Part shown: positions 1 through 8,793 of the stretch, one piece after another | Position numbering within the stretch: position 1 is the stretch's first letter | Layout of the letters: the number at the start of each line of letters is the position of its first letter | DNA from: Hallerella sp964587155 | Lineage (GTDB): Bacteria > Fibrobacterota > Fibrobacteria > Fibrobacterales > Fibrobacteraceae | Reading direction: 5' to 3' | NCBI GenBank assembly: GCA_964587155.1 | Contig: CAZPKF010000009.1 | Span: 29,098-93,097, forward strand | Length of the DNA stretch: 64,000 nt | Translations under genes and position numbers: made by a program | Notes under the pieces: model-generated | What the model was told of the DNA's origin: nothing | The model's database searches: none | The model's input: the letters and a program-made list of their open reading frames with translations, nothing else

Positions 1-195
1 GAAAAGCGGATTGAAGAATTGATATCGGAAAATTTTCAAAAAACGGTGAATGTGAAATTTTCCTATGATGCGGCAAACCGTTTGAAATCCGTGACGGTGA
101 AAACTTCGGCACAAGGCTTAGAGAGTGCAGCTTTCGTGGATGTTTTGAAGCTTTGCCACTCGAAAAACTTCCCGGACCGGCTTTTTGAATTTTGA
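1..195 (+). CDS. C-terminal end of an unknown protein (5' partial)
   Basis: An open frame enters from the left edge and runs for 64 codons to a TGA at 193-195. The peptide is hydrophilic, begins EKRIEELISENF and ends in FPDRLFEF. I see no transmembrane segment and recognise no motif. It reads toward lysA, and a bidirectional hairpin terminator follows six bases after the stop. The codon choice resembles the neighbouring genes, so I take it as a genuine gene end, but the function cannot be named from this fragment. Confidence 0.6.
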   Translation, partial: EKRIEELISENFQKTVNVKFSYDAANRLKSVTVKTSAQGLESAAFVDVLKLCHSKNFPDRLFEF

Positions 196-200
196 AGTGA

Positions 201-262
201 AAAATCCCATCCAGTAAAATTCCGAAAGTCGATAAAAACTTTTGAATTTTGGATGGGATTTT
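201..262. terminator. Bidirectional terminator between convergent genes
   Basis: Long inverted repeat: AAAATCCCATCC at 201-212 pairs with GGATGGGATTTT at 251-262, and an inner AAAATTC/GAATTTT pair extends the stem. Terminal A and T runs make it usable from both strands. It lies between the stop of the left-edge gene and the stop of lysA. Confidence 0.8.
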
Positions 263-277
263 GTTTTTGAAAAACGT

Positions 278-1540
278 CTAAAGTTGGATGATTTTTTCGT
301 TTTCCATCAACTGTTCGAACGTTTGGCGTTCGCGGATGACTTCTAACTTGTCGCCGTTTTTCATGATTTCTGGAGCAAGACGGCGACTATTGTAATTGCT
401 GGACATTGCGCTGCCATAAGCGCCTGTATCGTGCAAAATCAAAAGGTCTCCGACTTTTGCTTGTGGTAATTTGCGACTTACCACGAAACCGCCTTCTTCT
501 TGCGTAAAGACATCGCCCGACTCGCATAAGGGCCCTGCGACGATTGCGTCTTGGGTTTCGCCTAATTTTCGACCGTCTCTGGAGACGATGGAGATGGCGT
601 GGTAAGAACCGTAAAAAGAAGGACGTACCAAATCATTGAATCCGGCATCAATCAAATAGAACAGGTTGTCGTCTTGCTTTTTTATGGCGCGGATTTCTGC
701 CACAAGCACGCCGCTTTCTGCGGTCAAATAACGTCCCGGTTCGACTTCTAAAGAGATGCTATGCCCAATAGATTGCGCAATGTCCTTGCGTGTCTTGTCC
801 CAAAGGGAATAGTAGGCTCCGATATCGATGCGGTTTTCCTTTTCGTCTTCCCGGTAAGGGATGGGAAGACCGCCGCCCGCCGAAATCATTTGGATGTGGG
901 AACCGAGTCTGCGCGAAGCGTCGCGCATGGCATCGCAAACATTGGAAAGATGTTCAAAATCCGATCCGCTGCCAATGTGCATGTGCAATCCCGTAATCCA
1001 CATGCCGTTTGCTTGGGCTAATTTGACGCAATCCTTGATTTGGGAATGCCAAACGCCGTGTTTTGAAAGGGGACCGCCCGTATTTGTTTTCCGGGAATGC
1101 CCATGACCGAAACCGGGATTGACGCGCAACGTGAGATTTGAACGGATGCCTGCGTCGGCAAGCTGTTGAATCATGTCGGGCGAACCGACGTTCACGTGGA
1201 TTTTGTATTGCTTGACCAAATTCAAAGCGTCTCTGTCGAAGATGTCGGCTGTGTAAACGATTTGAGGGACGCGCTTGTCGTTTTCTTCGCCTTTGTATCC
1301 GGCGCGAATCGCCCGGACGATTTCCCCGGCGCTGACGGCATCCACGCAAACGCCATTTTTTTTGGCTAGGGCTAGGATGGAAATGTTGGGACAGGCTTTT
1401 TGTGCGAAGCGGATTGTGTCAAAGCATTTGAGTTCCTGAATGCGCTTTTCAATGACGCTTCTGTCGTAAAGCCAAAAAGGGGTGCCAAATTTTTCGGCAC
1501 CCTCTCGGATTGTTTCTTCTGAAAAAAGCGGATTAAACAT
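278..1540 (-). CDS. lysA: Diaminopimelate decarboxylase
   Basis: PLP-dependent enzyme that decarboxylates meso-diaminopimelate to L-lysine, the last step of lysine synthesis, in the cytoplasm. The 420-residue length is normal for the alanine-racemase-fold (type III) decarboxylases. The PLP lysine is probably K48 in RFAQKA. HIGSG (about 188-192) and EPGR (267-270) are phosphate- and PLP-binding motifs, and GPLCESGD (336-343) carries the active-site cysteine from the partner subunit. The ATG overlaps the end of the upstream glycogen-binding-domain gene by 8 nt (ATGTTTAA), so the two are probably translationally coupled. Related arginine/ornithine decarboxylases share the fold, but the CESGD motif favours LysA. 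Confidence 0.93.
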   Translation of the reverse strand: MFNPLFSEETIREGAEKFGTPFWLYDRSVIEKRIQELKCFDTIRFAQKACPNISILALAKKNGVCVDAVSAGEIVRAIRAGYKGEENDKRVPQIVYTADIFDRDALNLVKQYKIHVNVGSPDMIQQLADAGIRSNLTLRVNPGFGHGHSRKTNTGGPLSKHGVWHSQIKDCVKLAQANGMWITGLHMHIGSGSDFEHLSNVCDAMRDASRRLGSHIQMISAGGGLPIPYREDEKENRIDIGAYYSLWDKTRKDIAQSIGHSISLEVEPGRYLTAESGVLVAEIRAIKKQDDNLFYLIDAGFNDLVRPSFYGSYHAISIVSRDGRKLGETQDAIVAGPLCESGDVFTQEEGGFVVSRKLPQAKVGDLLILHDTGAYGSAMSSNYNSRRLAPEIMKNGDKLEVIRERQTFEQLMENEKIIQL

Positions 1541-1964
1541 TCTTTACGCTGTTTTCGCCACCCTGACCGTCAGGAACGCGGTCGGGATTTGCTTGGTCGA
1601 TTTCCCAGCTTCCGTCAAAAACGAACTTGTATTGGTAAGTTCCCGCAGCGAGTTTCGCTTTGAGAGACCACACGCCTTGTTCTCCCTTTTTCATTTTGGC
1701 GGGAGTCCAGTTGTTGAATTCGCCGGCGACTTCGACCATCTTGGAATCCGGAGAGTAGGCGTTGAAAACGACTTCTGTCAATTTTGCCTTGACTGTTTTT
1801 TTGACGGCTTTTTTAGCGACGGGAGCCTTTTTTTCGGCAGAAACCTTTTTCGCCTGAGCGGGTTTCTTTTCCGCAGTCTTCACTGCTTTCGGCGCTTTTG
1901 CTGCAGAGGTCTTTTTTGACGCAGCCGCCTTCACAGTTTTTGTTGTGGATTTCTTTGTTGACAT
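1533..1964 (-). CDS. CBM48-like glycogen-binding domain with a histone-H1-like Lys/Ala tail
   Basis: A 143-residue protein in two parts. Residues 1-62 are a low-complexity Lys/Ala/Thr/Pro tail with 21 lysines in the first 61 residues and KK doublets every few residues, like bacterial histone-H1-type tails. Residues 63-143 form one early-set beta domain of the isoamylase N-terminal/AMPK type, with GEFNNW (81-86) and a YQYKFVFDGSW strand (110-120) typical of glycogen-binding CBM48 modules. There is no catalytic domain. An AGGAGG Shine-Dalgarno at 1970-1975 supports the start. The stop overlaps the lysA start. A basic tail on a glucan-binding module suggests binding of both a polyanion and glycogen, but the role is unknown. 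Confidence 0.85.
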   Translation of the reverse strand: MSTKKSTTKTVKAAASKKTSAAKAPKAVKTAEKKPAQAKKVSAEKKAPVAKKAVKKTVKAKLTEVVFNAYSPDSKMVEVAGEFNNWTPAKMKKGEQGVWSLKAKLAAGTYQYKFVFDGSWEIDQANPDRVPDGQGGENSVKNV

Positions 1965-2025
1965 AAATCAACCTCCTTATTGTTACGAACAAATAATAAC
2001 AAAAAAACAATCCGTTCTCAATACC

Positions 2026-2033
2026 TATATTTG
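2026..2033 (+). promoter_or_regulatory. TAnnTTTG promoter element of rpe
   Basis: TATATTTG matches the -7 consensus TAnnTTTG of Bacteroidetes promoters exactly. The rpe ATG begins 5 nt downstream, so transcription should start at or next to the start codon and give a leaderless mRNA. No Shine-Dalgarno sequence precedes the ATG. Confidence 0.6.
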
Positions 2034-2038
2034 ATTTT

Positions 2039-2692
2039 ATGAAACGACCGCAAATAATTGCACCGAGTGTGCTGAACGCTGATTTTTTGAATTTGCAATC
2101 CGAACTGTCTGCCATTGAGCGCGGCGGTGCGGGGCTTGTGCATTTGGATATCATGGATGGACATTTTGTTCCAAACATTAGTTTTGGCCCGGGAATTTCC
2201 GGACTTATCCATCGGGGGACAAAGCTTCCTTTGGATTGCCATTTGATGATAGCCAACCCGGAGCAATTCGTCGAAGAATTTGCAAAAATGGGAGCTGCTT
2301 ATATTTCTGTTCAAGCGGAATCGACTGTGCATTTGGACCGCCTTTTAAATCGGATCCGGGAACTGGGCGCAAAGCCTGCGGTGAGTATCAATCCGGCAAC
2401 GCCGATCGAATCTATCCGATGGGTTTTGGAACTGGTGGATATGGTACTTGTGATGTCCGTAAATCCGGGGTTTGGCGGTCAAAGTCTGATTCCCTATTGT
2501 CTGGAAAAAATTCGGGAATTGCGAAAGATGAAGCCCGATTTGGATATTGAAATTGACGGGGGAATCAAGTTGTCAAACATCCGCGATGCGCGTGATGCCG
2601 GAGCAAACGTTTTCGTTGTCGGCAGCGGTATTTTCGGTAAGGATTCCCGGGAAGACGCTTGCCGGGAATTGGTGAATGCCGTAAACGGATAA
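2039..2692 (+). CDS. rpe: Ribulose-phosphate 3-epimerase
   Basis: Interconverts D-ribulose 5-phosphate and D-xylulose 5-phosphate in the pentose phosphate pathway. The 217 residues form a complete TIM barrel of normal length. Visible motifs are IAPSVLNADF at the N-terminus, HLDIMDGHFVPN (metal ligands H35 and D37), CHLMI (H68), VNPGFGGQ (phosphate loop) and EIDGGI (catalytic/metal Asp). The usual VH.E strand after CHLMI reads VQAES here, a mild departure not known to affect metal binding. It is monocistronic, divergent from the CBM48/lysA pair, and ends at a strong terminator. It appears to be leaderless. Confidence 0.96.
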   Translation: MKRPQIIAPSVLNADFLNLQSELSAIERGGAGLVHLDIMDGHFVPNISFGPGISGLIHRGTKLPLDCHLMIANPEQFVEEFAKMGAAYISVQAESTVHLDRLLNRIRELGAKPAVSINPATPIESIRWVLELVDMVLVMSVNPGFGGQSLIPYCLEKIRELRKMKPDLDIEIDGGIKLSNIRDARDAGANVFVVGSGIFGKDSREDACRELVNAVNG

Positions 2693-2706
2693 GAGATGCG
2701 GAAAAG

Positions 2707-2737
2707 AAAAAGGCTCTCCTGTTGGAGAGCCTTTTTT
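2707..2737. terminator. Bidirectional terminator between rpe and eno
   Basis: AAAAAGGCTCTCC (2707-2719), a four-base loop tgtt, and GGAGAGCCTTTTT (2724 onward). The perfect stem is flanked by A and T tracts and serves the convergent rpe and eno genes. Confidence 0.9.
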
Positions 2738-2755
2738 GCTTGACGCAAAATCCGA

Positions 2756-4120
2756 TTACTTGCGCGGATCGCCAGCGTAAACAGCCTTCTTGCCGAGTTC
2801 TTCTTCGATGGCGAGGAGACGGTTGTACTTGGCGACACGGTCTGTACGGGAAAGAGAACCGGTCTTGATTTGTCCAGCGGCGGTGCCAACGGCCAAATCC
2901 GAGATGAAGGTGTCTTCGGTTTCACCGGAACGGTGAGAAACGATCGGAGCGTAACCCTTTTGCTGGGCAGTCTTGATGGCGTCGAGCGTTTCGGTGATTG
3001 TGCCAACCTGGTTCACCTTGATGAGGATGGCGTTTGCAATGCCTGCTTCGATACCTTCGTTGAAGATTGTCGGGTTGGTGACAAACAGGTCGTCGCCAAC
3101 GAGGTTGATCTTCTTGCCGAGTTCCTTCGTGAGGAGCTGCCAGCCGGCCCAGTCGTGTTCATCGAGGCCATCTTCAATGGAGAAAATGGAGAACTTGTCG
3201 ACGAGCTTTTCGTAATACTTGACGAGCTGAGCATTCTTGTAGGTTTTGCCAGTCGACTTTTTGAACGTATAAGTTTCGCCCTTGTCCCACTTGTCCTTGA
3301 TTTTCTTGTCGCAGAATTCAGAAGAAGCAACGTCGAGAGCGATTTTGATGTCTTTGCCGAATGTGTAGCCGGCAGCTTCGGTCGCTTCCTTGAGGGCGGA
3401 AAGAGCCTTTTCGAGGGTCATCAAACCAGTAATCTTCCAACCGAATTTGGCCTTCGCATCTTTCTTGATGGCAACGCCCGGAGCGAATCCGCCTTCATCG
3501 CCGACGGTTGTTTCGTAGCCGGCTTTTTTGAGGACACCCTTGAGGGCGTGGAAAATTTCGGTCACCATCTGGAGACCGGCGGAGAACGTCTTGGCGCCAA
3601 CCGGAGCAATCATGAATTCTTGGAAGTCGATCGGAGCGGAAGAGTGCGCACCGCCATTGATGACGTTGCACATGGGGCACGGGAGAGTGAGTTTCTTGGT
3701 GCCGTGGAGCTTTGCAATGTATTGATAAAGCGGAATGTTTTCTTCTTTGGCGGCGGCAACGCAAACGGCCATCGAAACGGCGAGAATTGCGTTTGCTCCG
3801 AGAGTGTCTTTCTTCATCCGGTCGCCGTCAAGAGCGATCATGGCTTCGTCGATAGCTCTTTGATCGAAAACGTCCATTCCCTTGATTTTCTTGGCGATTT
3901 TTTCGTTCACGTTCTTTACGGCCTTGGTTGTGCCCTTGCCGCAATAGGCTTTTCCGCCGTCACGGAGTTCGCAGGCTTCGCGTTCGCCGGTGGAAGCTCC
4001 ACTGGGAACCTTCGCAACGCCTTCGACGCCGGATTCGAGAACAACGATAGCTTCGACAGTCGGATTGCCACGGGAATCCAAAATCTGGCGAGCCTTGACG
4101 GACTTGATTTTTGTAGCCAT
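2756..4120 (-). CDS. eno: Enolase (phosphopyruvate hydratase)
   Basis: Converts 2-phosphoglycerate to phosphoenolpyruvate in glycolysis. The N-terminal ARQILDSRGNPTVE and PSGASTGE are the enolase N-domain signatures. The barrel carries GDEGGFAP (acid/base Glu), DVASSEF, SIEDGLDEHDW and VGDDLFVTN (Mg ligands), LIKVNQVGT (catalytic Lys) and SHRSGETED. At 454 residues it is some 20 longer than most bacterial enolases, with extra Lys-rich sequence around DKKIKDKWDKGETYTF. A weak AAAGG lies upstream of the ATG. It shares a bidirectional terminator with rpe. Confidence 0.97.
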   Translation of the reverse strand: MATKIKSVKARQILDSRGNPTVEAIVVLESGVEGVAKVPSGASTGEREACELRDGGKAYCGKGTTKAVKNVNEKIAKKIKGMDVFDQRAIDEAMIALDGDRMKKDTLGANAILAVSMAVCVAAAKEENIPLYQYIAKLHGTKKLTLPCPMCNVINGGAHSSAPIDFQEFMIAPVGAKTFSAGLQMVTEIFHALKGVLKKAGYETTVGDEGGFAPGVAIKKDAKAKFGWKITGLMTLEKALSALKEATEAAGYTFGKDIKIALDVASSEFCDKKIKDKWDKGETYTFKKSTGKTYKNAQLVKYYEKLVDKFSIFSIEDGLDEHDWAGWQLLTKELGKKINLVGDDLFVTNPTIFNEGIEAGIANAILIKVNQVGTITETLDAIKTAQQKGYAPIVSHRSGETEDTFISDLAVGTAAGQIKTGSLSRTDRVAKYNRLLAIEEELGKKAVYAGDPRK

Positions 4121-4237
4121 ATTTTTGCCTTTTGGTTAAAGTGTAAAACCTTGTCAAAAAATATAAAAATTTAATTCGAAATTTATTTCTAAAAAAGTTT
4201 TGCGGTAGTCAATTCGTTTCGTTTGTGAAAATTCAAT

Positions 4238-5185
4238 TCAGCGGGAGTGCTTATTGCGGAATTCTTTGGGCGTGCATCCGGCGTATTCTTTGAATGCGTG
4301 AGCGAATTTACTTGAATTGGTGTAACCGACTCGGGAGGCGATGGTGGAAATGTTCGCGTTCTCTTCGGAGAGCATTTGAACTGCCAATTTCATTCGATAG
4401 GTTTTCAAGTAAGAGTAGATGGAAAAACCGTAAGAAAGCTTGAAATATTTTTTCATCTGCGTGGGACTCATTTCGGTGCGTTGTGCGAGTTCTTCTAATG
4501 TGTAATGCCTGTCTGCGTTTTTGCGCAAAAATTCCCGAAGAGCCATTAGTTTCTTTTGGTAAATTCCCGGAACGAAATTTCTGTTTTCGTAATGAGTCTC
4601 GGAATCGAGCCTGCTGAGAAATAAAAGGAGTTCAAGGGTTTTTATCTTGAAATAGGGAAACCGAATGTCTTTGGGTAAATGGTAAAGTTCCGAAAAAATG
4701 TGTTTGACCCTGTCATCTGCACGAAGGGTGAATGGTTTTTGCAAAGATTGCATTTGATGAATTACGCTAGGAAAATCAACATCTATCATAGAGAACATGT
4801 TTGAAATTTCTGAACTTAAAGGCGAAAGAGAAATGGCAACGCCAATGCCGTGGTAACGGCGAAGTGGATATTTGTATTCGACATCGTTTGGAAATCGGTT
4901 TAAAAGCATCAGCCCGTTTTCTTCAAAATTTTTTGTTTGGGAATGGGAAGTGTTCCATTCCGCCATTCCACTGTGGCAATGCAAAACGATAAGATGCTCG
5001 CCGGGCTGATTCAACGTAAATTGAAAATTTGTCAAGTGAAAATTGCAGAAGAAAAATTGCAAACCGGGCAGTACATTGTAAAAAAGAAGACGTCCTGTTC
5101 CGGACTCGTTTTGCAGCAGATAGTGGGAAAACGATTCCGATGCTTGTAGTAAAGTCATGTTTTTATCGAGGATGGGAAATATCAT
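4238..5185 (-). CDS. AraC/XylS-family transcriptional regulator
   Basis: A 315-residue DNA-binding regulator. Residues from about 215 to the end form the double helix-turn-helix of the family: LEELAQRTEMSPTQMKKYFKLSYG is the first unit, and ISTIASRVGYTNSSKFAHAFKEYAGCTPKEFR the second, with the conserved GY..SSKFA and PKEFR. The N-terminal half has no family I can name and should sense a ligand. AAAGGAATTCCAG directly before the ATG is a good Shine-Dalgarno, and a TAGATTTA promoter element lies about 30 nt upstream. It is divergent from the helicase/Nudix pair, which it could control, but nothing in the sequence proves this. Confidence 0.9.
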   Translation of the reverse strand: MIFPILDKNMTLLQASESFSHYLLQNESGTGRLLFYNVLPGLQFFFCNFHLTNFQFTLNQPGEHLIVLHCHSGMAEWNTSHSQTKNFEENGLMLLNRFPNDVEYKYPLRRYHGIGVAISLSPLSSEISNMFSMIDVDFPSVIHQMQSLQKPFTLRADDRVKHIFSELYHLPKDIRFPYFKIKTLELLLFLSRLDSETHYENRNFVPGIYQKKLMALREFLRKNADRHYTLEELAQRTEMSPTQMKKYFKLSYGFSIYSYLKTYRMKLAVQMLSEENANISTIASRVGYTNSSKFAHAFKEYAGCTPKEFRNKHSR

Positions 5186-5406
5186 CTGGAATTCCTTTTG
5201 GTAAATAGTTAGATAAATCTAAAATTATTAGTTTTGACGAATTTTTTGAGACTAAAATAAATTGTGACTTTGACTGTGCAAAATTGGAATTTGGATAAAT
5301 CGACGGGATTTTGATTGGGCATTTGTTCTTGTCGAAAAAGGAATTGTCTGATTGAATGTGGATTTTTATTTATTTTAAAAATCAAAAGGAAATTTTTCGG
5401 TATATC

Positions 5407-8289
5407 ATGGATCAGGATTTGCAACCACAATTTATTTCAAATGCGCCGGGGAATACGATGCAGGCGTTTCTCGAAAAGGAACTGTCGGATTGTGAACATT
5501 TTGTCATCAGTGTTGCCTTTATTTCTCGGAGTGGTTTGGCATCTTTAAAGCAAACGCTGTGGGAACTTGAAAAAAGAAACATTCCGGGGAAGATTCTGAC
5601 AACGGATTATTTGACGTTTACGGAGCCTTCGGCGCTGAAAGCGCTGAGCAAGTACAGAAACGTTGAATTGAAACTTTTCTGCTGCGATAAAAACATCAAA
5701 GGGTTTCATACAAAAGGGTATCTTTTCTTTCGGGAAAAGGTTGTAAGTGTCACGATTGGCAGTTCAAATCTTACCGGAAATGCCCTTGCTATCAACAAAG
5801 AATGGAATGCGTGTTATTCGGTAGAAGATGATTCGACTCTTTTTCGAAATGTGATGTGCGATTTTGAATCTCTTTGGAACAGCCCGAATGCGCATATGGT
5901 TACGGAATCCGTTCTCGATGAATACGCACAAATTTATGAGGATCAAAAACGGATTTCCCTTGAGCTTCAACGCCAAAAAATTGCGCTCGAAAAGGCTGCC
6001 GCCATTTCGGAATCCAAAAACTTAACGATAAATCAGGTTTTGTTGGAACCGAATTCTATGCAGCTAGAATTTGTTCGAAAGCTAAACTTGATTCGCGCTT
6101 TGGGAAAGGACCGCGCTTTGTTGATTTCGGCGACAGGAACTGGAAAAACGTATGCGGCGGCGTTTGCTCTAAGGGACATCAATCCGAAGCGAGCACTGTT
6201 TCTTGTGCACAGGGAACAGGTTTTGCGCAAAGCGATGGAGTCGTTTAAAAATGTGTTCGGTGAAACGAAGACGTTTGGACTTTATTCGGGAACGTCTGAT
6301 GAATCGGACAGGGATTTTGTTTTTGCGACAATGCAAACCATGGCGTTGCATTTGAAAAAATTTTCACCGGAAGAATTTCAAATTATCGTCATTGACGAAG
6401 CGCACCGGATTGGTGCGGGTAGTTATCAAAAGATGATGCAGTATTTTAAACCGAATTTTTGGTTGGGGATGACGGCGTCTCCGGATCGAAGCGATAAGTT
6501 CGATGTTTATTCTGCATTTGATCATAACATTGCGCATGAAATTCGCCTGCAAGAAGCGATGCGCTTGAATTTGCTCTGTCCGTTCCATTATTACGGCATT
6601 ACGGATGTTTTTGTCGAAGGGGAAGAAAAAGACAAAAAGAATTTTTCCAGATTAGTTTGTGATGAACGCATTGATTTTATCATTGAAAAAGCGAAATATT
6701 TTGACCATAGCGGAAACCGTGTCCGTGGACTTGCGTTTTGCAGCTCGTTAGAAGAAGCGAATGCGCTTTCCCAAAAGTTCAATGACCGTGGATATAGAAC
6801 GGTTGCGCTTTCGGGAAAAGATTCTCAAAATGCGCGAGAGCTTGCGGTTGAACGGTTGGAAAAGACGGGGTCTGATGGCGCTCTGGATTATATTTTTACT
6901 GTGGATATTTTTAACGAAGGCGTTGATATTCCGTGTGTCAATCAAATTTTGATGCTTCGCCCGACAGAATCGCCCATTGTTTTCATTCAACAGTTGGGAC
7001 GCGGGCTTCGCAAAGCGGAAGACAAAGAGTTTGTGATGATCCTCGACTTCATCGGTAATTATTCCAACAATTACATGATTCCTATCGCCTTGTCCGGAGA
7101 TAGAACGTACAACAAGGACAATATTCGACGTTATGTTAGACAAGGTGTGAACGCTTTGGAAGGTGCGTCGACTATCCATTTTGATGAAATAGCCAGAAGG
7201 CGAATTTATGAATCCATTGATTCTGCCAATTTCAGCGAAAGAAAGCTCCTTCGGGAATGTTATCGAAATTTGAAGTATAAATTGGGACGGATTCCAAAGT
7301 TGATGGATTATGAAGATTATGGAGAAATTGACGTTCTGCGCATTTTTGAAAATGCAGCCTACGGCTCGTATCATGCCTTTTTGCGGAAAGAAGAAAAAGA
7401 AGATTATCCGATCCGGTTTAACGTGCTGGAAGAAAAATATTTGCAATATGTCTCTGCAAAATTTGCGAATGGGAAAAGACTGCACGAACTGTTGGTATTA
7501 AAAAATCTTCTGGATGGAGACGGTCTTTGTGTAATGGGGAAAACGTTTTCTTCCTTGTTGAAAATGGGAATTTCTTTAGGGGAAACAACGCGTAAAAATG
7601 TGGAAAACATTTTGACAGGATGTTTTGCTTCGGGAGTGAACAAAGATATGTACGCGGAAATTCAGTTGATAGAATCCGATGGGAATGATTTTTCCATTGC
7701 TTCGAAATTCCGGAAGTTGTTGGATAATGTTGAATTTCGCAATCAGATGGAAGAAGTCGTTGAATTTGGTCTTTTCCGAAATAAAAAATATTACAACAAA
7801 AGATACAAAGGGACTTCGTTTTGTCTTTATGAAAAATACACTTACGAAGATGTATGCCGATTGCTGGATTGGGAAAAAAGCGAAGTTGCGTTAAATATCG
7901 GCGGCTATAAGTACGATAAAAAGACGCACACTTATCCGGTGTTTATCAATTACAAGAAAGAAGAAGACATCAGTGCAACTGTGCGATACGAAGATCGTTT
8001 TTTAGACGAAAGGACTTTGATTGCCATTTCTAAATCGGGCAGGACATCGCAATCGGAAGATGTTCAAACCGCAATACATGCGGATTCTCAAGGAGTTCAA
8101 ATGGATTTGTTTGTACGGAAAAATAAAGACGATCGTACTTCTAAGGAGTTTTACTACTTGGGTCGTTTGCATGCTACAGGTGAAAAAAAGGATTTTCTCA
8201 TGCCGAATACAAATAAAACGGCAGTGGAGATTACATACAAATTAGAAACTCCGGTTCGCCGGGACATTTACGAATATTTGGTGGGATAA
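5407..8289 (+). CDS. PLD-family nuclease / SF2 helicase / DUF3427 fusion protein
   Basis: A large nucleic-acid enzyme of about 960 residues. The N-terminal part is a phospholipase-D-fold nuclease-like domain with FHTKGYLF (H101, K103) and GSSNLTGNAL (118-127), which form one HKD half-site. The middle is an SF2 helicase: GTGKT at 244-248, IDEAH at 329-333, TASPDRSD, then helicase-C motifs FNEGVDIP and QQLGRGLRKAEDK. The C-terminal third matches the layout of DUF3427 proteins (COG3886-COG1061 type). I chose the ATG at 5407; an ATG at 5356 would add 17 residues. The stop overlaps the Nudix start (TAATG), so the two proteins are made together. A role in defence or repair is inferred. Confidence 0.88.
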   Translation: MDQDLQPQFISNAPGNTMQAFLEKELSDCEHFVISVAFISRSGLASLKQTLWELEKRNIPGKILTTDYLTFTEPSALKALSKYRNVELKLFCCDKNIKGFHTKGYLFFREKVVSVTIGSSNLTGNALAINKEWNACYSVEDDSTLFRNVMCDFESLWNSPNAHMVTESVLDEYAQIYEDQKRISLELQRQKIALEKAAAISESKNLTINQVLLEPNSMQLEFVRKLNLIRALGKDRALLISATGTGKTYAAAFALRDINPKRALFLVHREQVLRKAMESFKNVFGETKTFGLYSGTSDESDRDFVFATMQTMALHLKKFSPEEFQIIVIDEAHRIGAGSYQKMMQYFKPNFWLGMTASPDRSDKFDVYSAFDHNIAHEIRLQEAMRLNLLCPFHYYGITDVFVEGEEKDKKNFSRLVCDERIDFIIEKAKYFDHSGNRVRGLAFCSSLEEANALSQKFNDRGYRTVALSGKDSQNARELAVERLEKTGSDGALDYIFTVDIFNEGVDIPCVNQILMLRPTESPIVFIQQLGRGLRKAEDKEFVMILDFIGNYSNNYMIPIALSGDRTYNKDNIRRYVRQGVNALEGASTIHFDEIARRRIYESIDSANFSERKLLRECYRNLKYKLGRIPKLMDYEDYGEIDVLRIFENAAYGSYHAFLRKEEKEDYPIRFNVLEEKYLQYVSAKFANGKRLHELLVLKNLLDGDGLCVMGKTFSSLLKMGISLGETTRKNVENILTGCFASGVNKDMYAEIQLIESDGNDFSIASKFRKLLDNVEFRNQMEEVVEFGLFRNKKYYNKRYKGTSFCLYEKYTYEDVCRLLDWEKSEVALNIGGYKYDKKTHTYPVFINYKKEEDISATVRYEDRFLDERTLIAISKSGRTSQSEDVQTAIHADSQGVQMDLFVRKNKDDRTSKEFYYLGRLHATGEKKDFLMPNTNKTAVEITYKLETPVRRDIYEYLVG

Positions 8290-8687
8290 TGAAACGGATA
8301 GAAGTGGTTGCGGGAATCATTCAGAACGGCGAAAAACTGTTCGCGACTCAGCGCGGTTACGGAGAATTCAAAGATGGGTGGGAATTTCCAGGAGGAAAAA
8401 TAGAAACCGGAGAAACTCCGCAAAAAGCTCTTTCCCGCGAATTAAAAGAAGAATTAGCCGTTGATGTTTCTGTTGGGAAATTTCTGTGTACTGTTGATTT
8501 TGATTATCCTGCCTTTCATTTGACTATGCATTGCTTTTATTGTTCGATTGTTAGAGGTGAACTGACCCTTTTGGAACACGAATCGGCCAAATGGCTTGAT
8601 GTTTCTGAATTGCGGACAGTGAAATGGCTGCCTGCGGATGTTGAAGTGGTGAATGCGTTAGAACGGGAATTTGCAATTCGGAAGTAG
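8289..8687 (+). CDS. MutT-like Nudix hydrolase
   Basis: A 132-residue Nudix pyrophosphohydrolase of the MutT / (deoxy)nucleoside-triphosphate type. The Nudix box runs from G36 to V58 as G-x5-E-x7-REL-KEEL-AV, with Ala in place of the late Gly, as in many MutT proteins. WEFPGGK just before it is the usual lead-in, and length and fold match 8-oxo-dGTP or CTP pyrophosphohydrolases. Its ATG overlaps the helicase stop by one base, so it is coupled to the PLD-helicase. It could sanitise nucleotides or process a nucleotide signal for that enzyme. No dedicated terminator follows on the plus strand. Confidence 0.92.
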   Translation: MKRIEVVAGIIQNGEKLFATQRGYGEFKDGWEFPGGKIETGETPQKALSRELKEELAVDVSVGKFLCTVDFDYPAFHLTMHCFYCSIVRGELTLLEHESAKWLDVSELRTVKWLPADVEVVNALEREFAIRK

Positions 8688-8712
8688 AATCGTGAAATGG
8701 AAATTTGTGGAC

Positions 8713-8743
8713 AAAAAAGAGGCTCCACGGAAAAGGTGAAGCC
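8713..8743 (-). terminator. Terminator of carB-carA
   Basis: Read on the minus strand: GGCTTCACC, a short loop, GTGGAGCC (one wobble pair), then TCTTTTTTG. It lies about 50 bp beyond the carA stop. Confidence 0.75.
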
Positions 8744-8793
8744 GCTTTCGCAAAAAGGAAACTTTGCGTGATGTTAAAGGTGGAGGAGCGCGT

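Noticed and set aside
2870..4174. 434-residue open frame antisense to enolase
   Set aside because: Shadow of eno; the enolase motifs on the minus strand are unambiguous.
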